Shown in pieces: positions 13,226-14,267 of a DNA stretch of 14,267 bases. The stretch comes from Aquificaceae bacterium (GTDB lineage: Bacteria > Aquificota > Aquificia > Aquificales > Aquificaceae), in the NCBI GenBank assembly GCA_027049085.1, contig JALTVH010000180.1, forward strand, positions 1 through 14,267, given 5' to 3'. Below the pieces are notes generated by a model that did no database searches, was not told where the DNA came from, and saw only the letters and a program-made list of their open reading frames with translations. The translations under genes and the position numbers were made by a program. How positions within the stretch are numbered: the stretch's first letter is position 1; the number at the start of each line of letters is the position of its first letter.

Positions 13226-14267
13226 ATGAAAAAGGCAAAGCTAACCGCGGTAGTCGCTCTCCTAACTGCAACCTCGGCTCTCGCCAGTGATGACAGAAAG
13301 CTCCTTGAGGAGGCAAGAAAGTACTTCCAGCCCCTTCCCGAAGTAGCGGAGAGCAAGAAAAATCCCGTAACCCCCGCCAAGGTACTTCTTGGGAAGATGC
13401 TTTACTACGAGCCGAGGCTTTCCAAAAGCGGACTCATTTCCTGTAACACATGCCACAACCTTGCTACCTACGGCGTTGACAACCTTCCCACTTCCGTCGG
13501 CCACCGCTGGCAGATCGGACCGAGAAACGCACCCACAACGCTGAACGCAGCCCTCCACACAAAGCAGTTCTGGGACGGAAGAGCAAAGGACGTTGAGGAA
13601 CAGGCAAAGGGACCGATCCTCAACCCCATTGAGATGGCAATGGACTCGCCCCAGGAAGTCATCAAAAGGCTCAAGTCAATTCCCGAATACGTCAGGCTCT
13701 TCAAGAAAGCCTTCCCAAGGTCAAAGGATCCAGTGAATTACGACAACGTCGGAAAGGCAATCGCCGCCTTTGAAAGGACGCTTATGACACCCTCAAGGTT
13801 TGACAGATTTCTAAAGGGCGACCTCAAAGCCCTCACAAAGAAGGAAAAGGAAGGACTCAGAACCTTCATCAGAGTCGGCTGCGCAAGCTGTCACAACGGT
13901 CCAGCTCTCGGCGGAAAGATGTTCACGAAGTTCGGAATCGTCAAAGCCTACTGGGAAGCAACCAGAGATTACGTTACCCTTGACAAACCCACCATGCCCA
14001 TGGACGTTGGCAGATTCGCGGTGACCCACAAGGAAGAGGACCTCTATGTTTTCAAGGTCCCGTCCCTCAGAAATATCACAAGAACCTACCCCTACTTCCA
14101 CGATGGATCCGTCTGGAATCTGGAAGACGCCATTCAGGTTATGGCAAAGGTCCAGCTCGGCAAACAGCTCTCAAAGAAAGAGGTCTCAAGCATCATGGCA
14201 TTCCTCAAAGCCCTTGAAGGCAAGATACCAGAGGATGCTCTCAAAGTGCCTGTTCTTCCCCCCTCAG
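13226..14267 (+). CDS. Di-heme cytochrome c peroxidase (3' end outside window)
   Basis: A periplasmic enzyme that reduces hydrogen peroxide to water using electrons from cytochrome c. The open frame runs from ATG 13226 to the window edge without a stop (347 residues visible; the family is usually about 330-360, so little is missing). It has a Sec signal (1-20, cut after ALA), two heme c sites C73NTCH77 (peroxidatic low-potential heme) and C219ASCH223 (electron-entry heme), and family stretches GxRNAPT (98-104), FWDGRA (115-120), NPIEMAM (133-139), AFERTLMTPSRFDRFLKGD (181-199) and VFKVPSLRN with YFHDGS (275-295). AGGAGGTG ends 6 bases before the ATG. Codons strongly favour C in the third position (CTC, TTC, AAC), suggesting high expression. 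It is divergent from the arsA-like gene across a 95-base AT-rich gap. Confidence 0.95.
   Translation, partial: MKKAKLTAVVALLTATSALASDDRKLLEEARKYFQPLPEVAESKKNPVTPAKVLLGKMLYYEPRLSKSGLISCNTCHNLATYGVDNLPTSVGHRWQIGPRNAPTTLNAALHTKQFWDGRAKDVEEQAKGPILNPIEMAMDSPQEVIKRLKSIPEYVRLFKKAFPRSKDPVNYDNVGKAIAAFERTLMTPSRFDRFLKGDLKALTKKEKEGLRTFIRVGCASCHNGPALGGKMFTKFGIVKAYWEATRDYVTLDKPTMPMDVGRFAVTHKEEDLYVFKVPSLRNITRTYPYFHDGSVWNLEDAIQVMAKVQLGKQLSKKEVSSIMAFLKALEGKIPEDALKVPVLPPS

Noticed and set aside
13262..14101. Minus-strand frames opposite the peroxidase
   Set aside because: They are shadows of the strongly biased codons of the peroxidase gene, whose heme motifs prove the plus-strand frame.

Overview
The window reads as a contiguous piece of chromosome from a thermophilic chemolithotrophic bacterium of the Aquificales (Aquifex / Hydrogenobacter / Hydrogenivirga type). 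Four things point there: a protein-only RNase P of the HARP type, close to what I recall of the Aquifex aeolicus enzyme; a Pab1020-family RNA ligase, otherwise mainly archaeal; a GyrA whose canonical GyrA box is gone, as reported for the A. aeolicus enzyme; and a periplasmic sulfide-dehydrogenase-type flavoprotein. The placement is inference from gene content. Genes are packed almost without gaps, and several overlap. I see no tRNA, rRNA, insertion sequence, CRISPR array or phage gene.

Layout, left to right. (1) 25-5233, minus strand, probably one or two transcription units. Read 5' to 3' they encode an FccB-like flavocytochrome c sulfide dehydrogenase flavoprotein with a Tat signal, a Tat-exported Rieske [2Fe-2S] protein, an OmpA-family envelope protein, ArgJ (arginine biosynthesis) and a slipin/SPFH membrane protein. 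(2) 5335-5928, plus strand: HARP-type RNase P, divergent from fccB. (3) 5902-10204, minus strand: gyrA-purS-purQ-RNA ligase, each overlapping the next; the ligase runs tail to tail into the RNase P gene with a 27-base overlap. (4) 10206-11942, plus strand: a ClC chloride channel/transporter with two CBS domains, its start one base away from the gyrA start. (5) 11931-13130, minus strand: an ArsA/Get3-like ATPase with a C-terminal HSP20-like domain, overlapping the ClC end. (6) 13226 to the window end, plus strand: a di-heme cytochrome c peroxidase cut by the window edge, behind a good promoter and Shine-Dalgarno sequence.

Two functional themes stand out. In the periplasm, the flavoprotein and the Rieske protein sit where a flavoprotein/cytochrome c pair would be expected, suggesting sulfide oxidation with a Rieske electron acceptor; the peroxidase is another periplasmic redox enzyme. 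In RNA metabolism, the minimal RNase P and the RNA ligase are neighbours, so tRNA 5' processing and RNA joining may be linked. The rest is housekeeping (purine and arginine synthesis, topoisomerase, ion transport).

The strongest candidates for something not well described are the FccB-Rieske pair, whose Rieske site lacks the usual disulfide cysteines and has a long insertion between its ligand motifs, and the HARP-RNA ligase locus. Secondary points are the gyrA box loss, a Gln at the GyrA position equivalent to E. coli Ser83, a ClC with channel-type residues, and a recurring arrangement of a -10-like box 6-7 bases before the ATG that may mark leaderless mRNAs.
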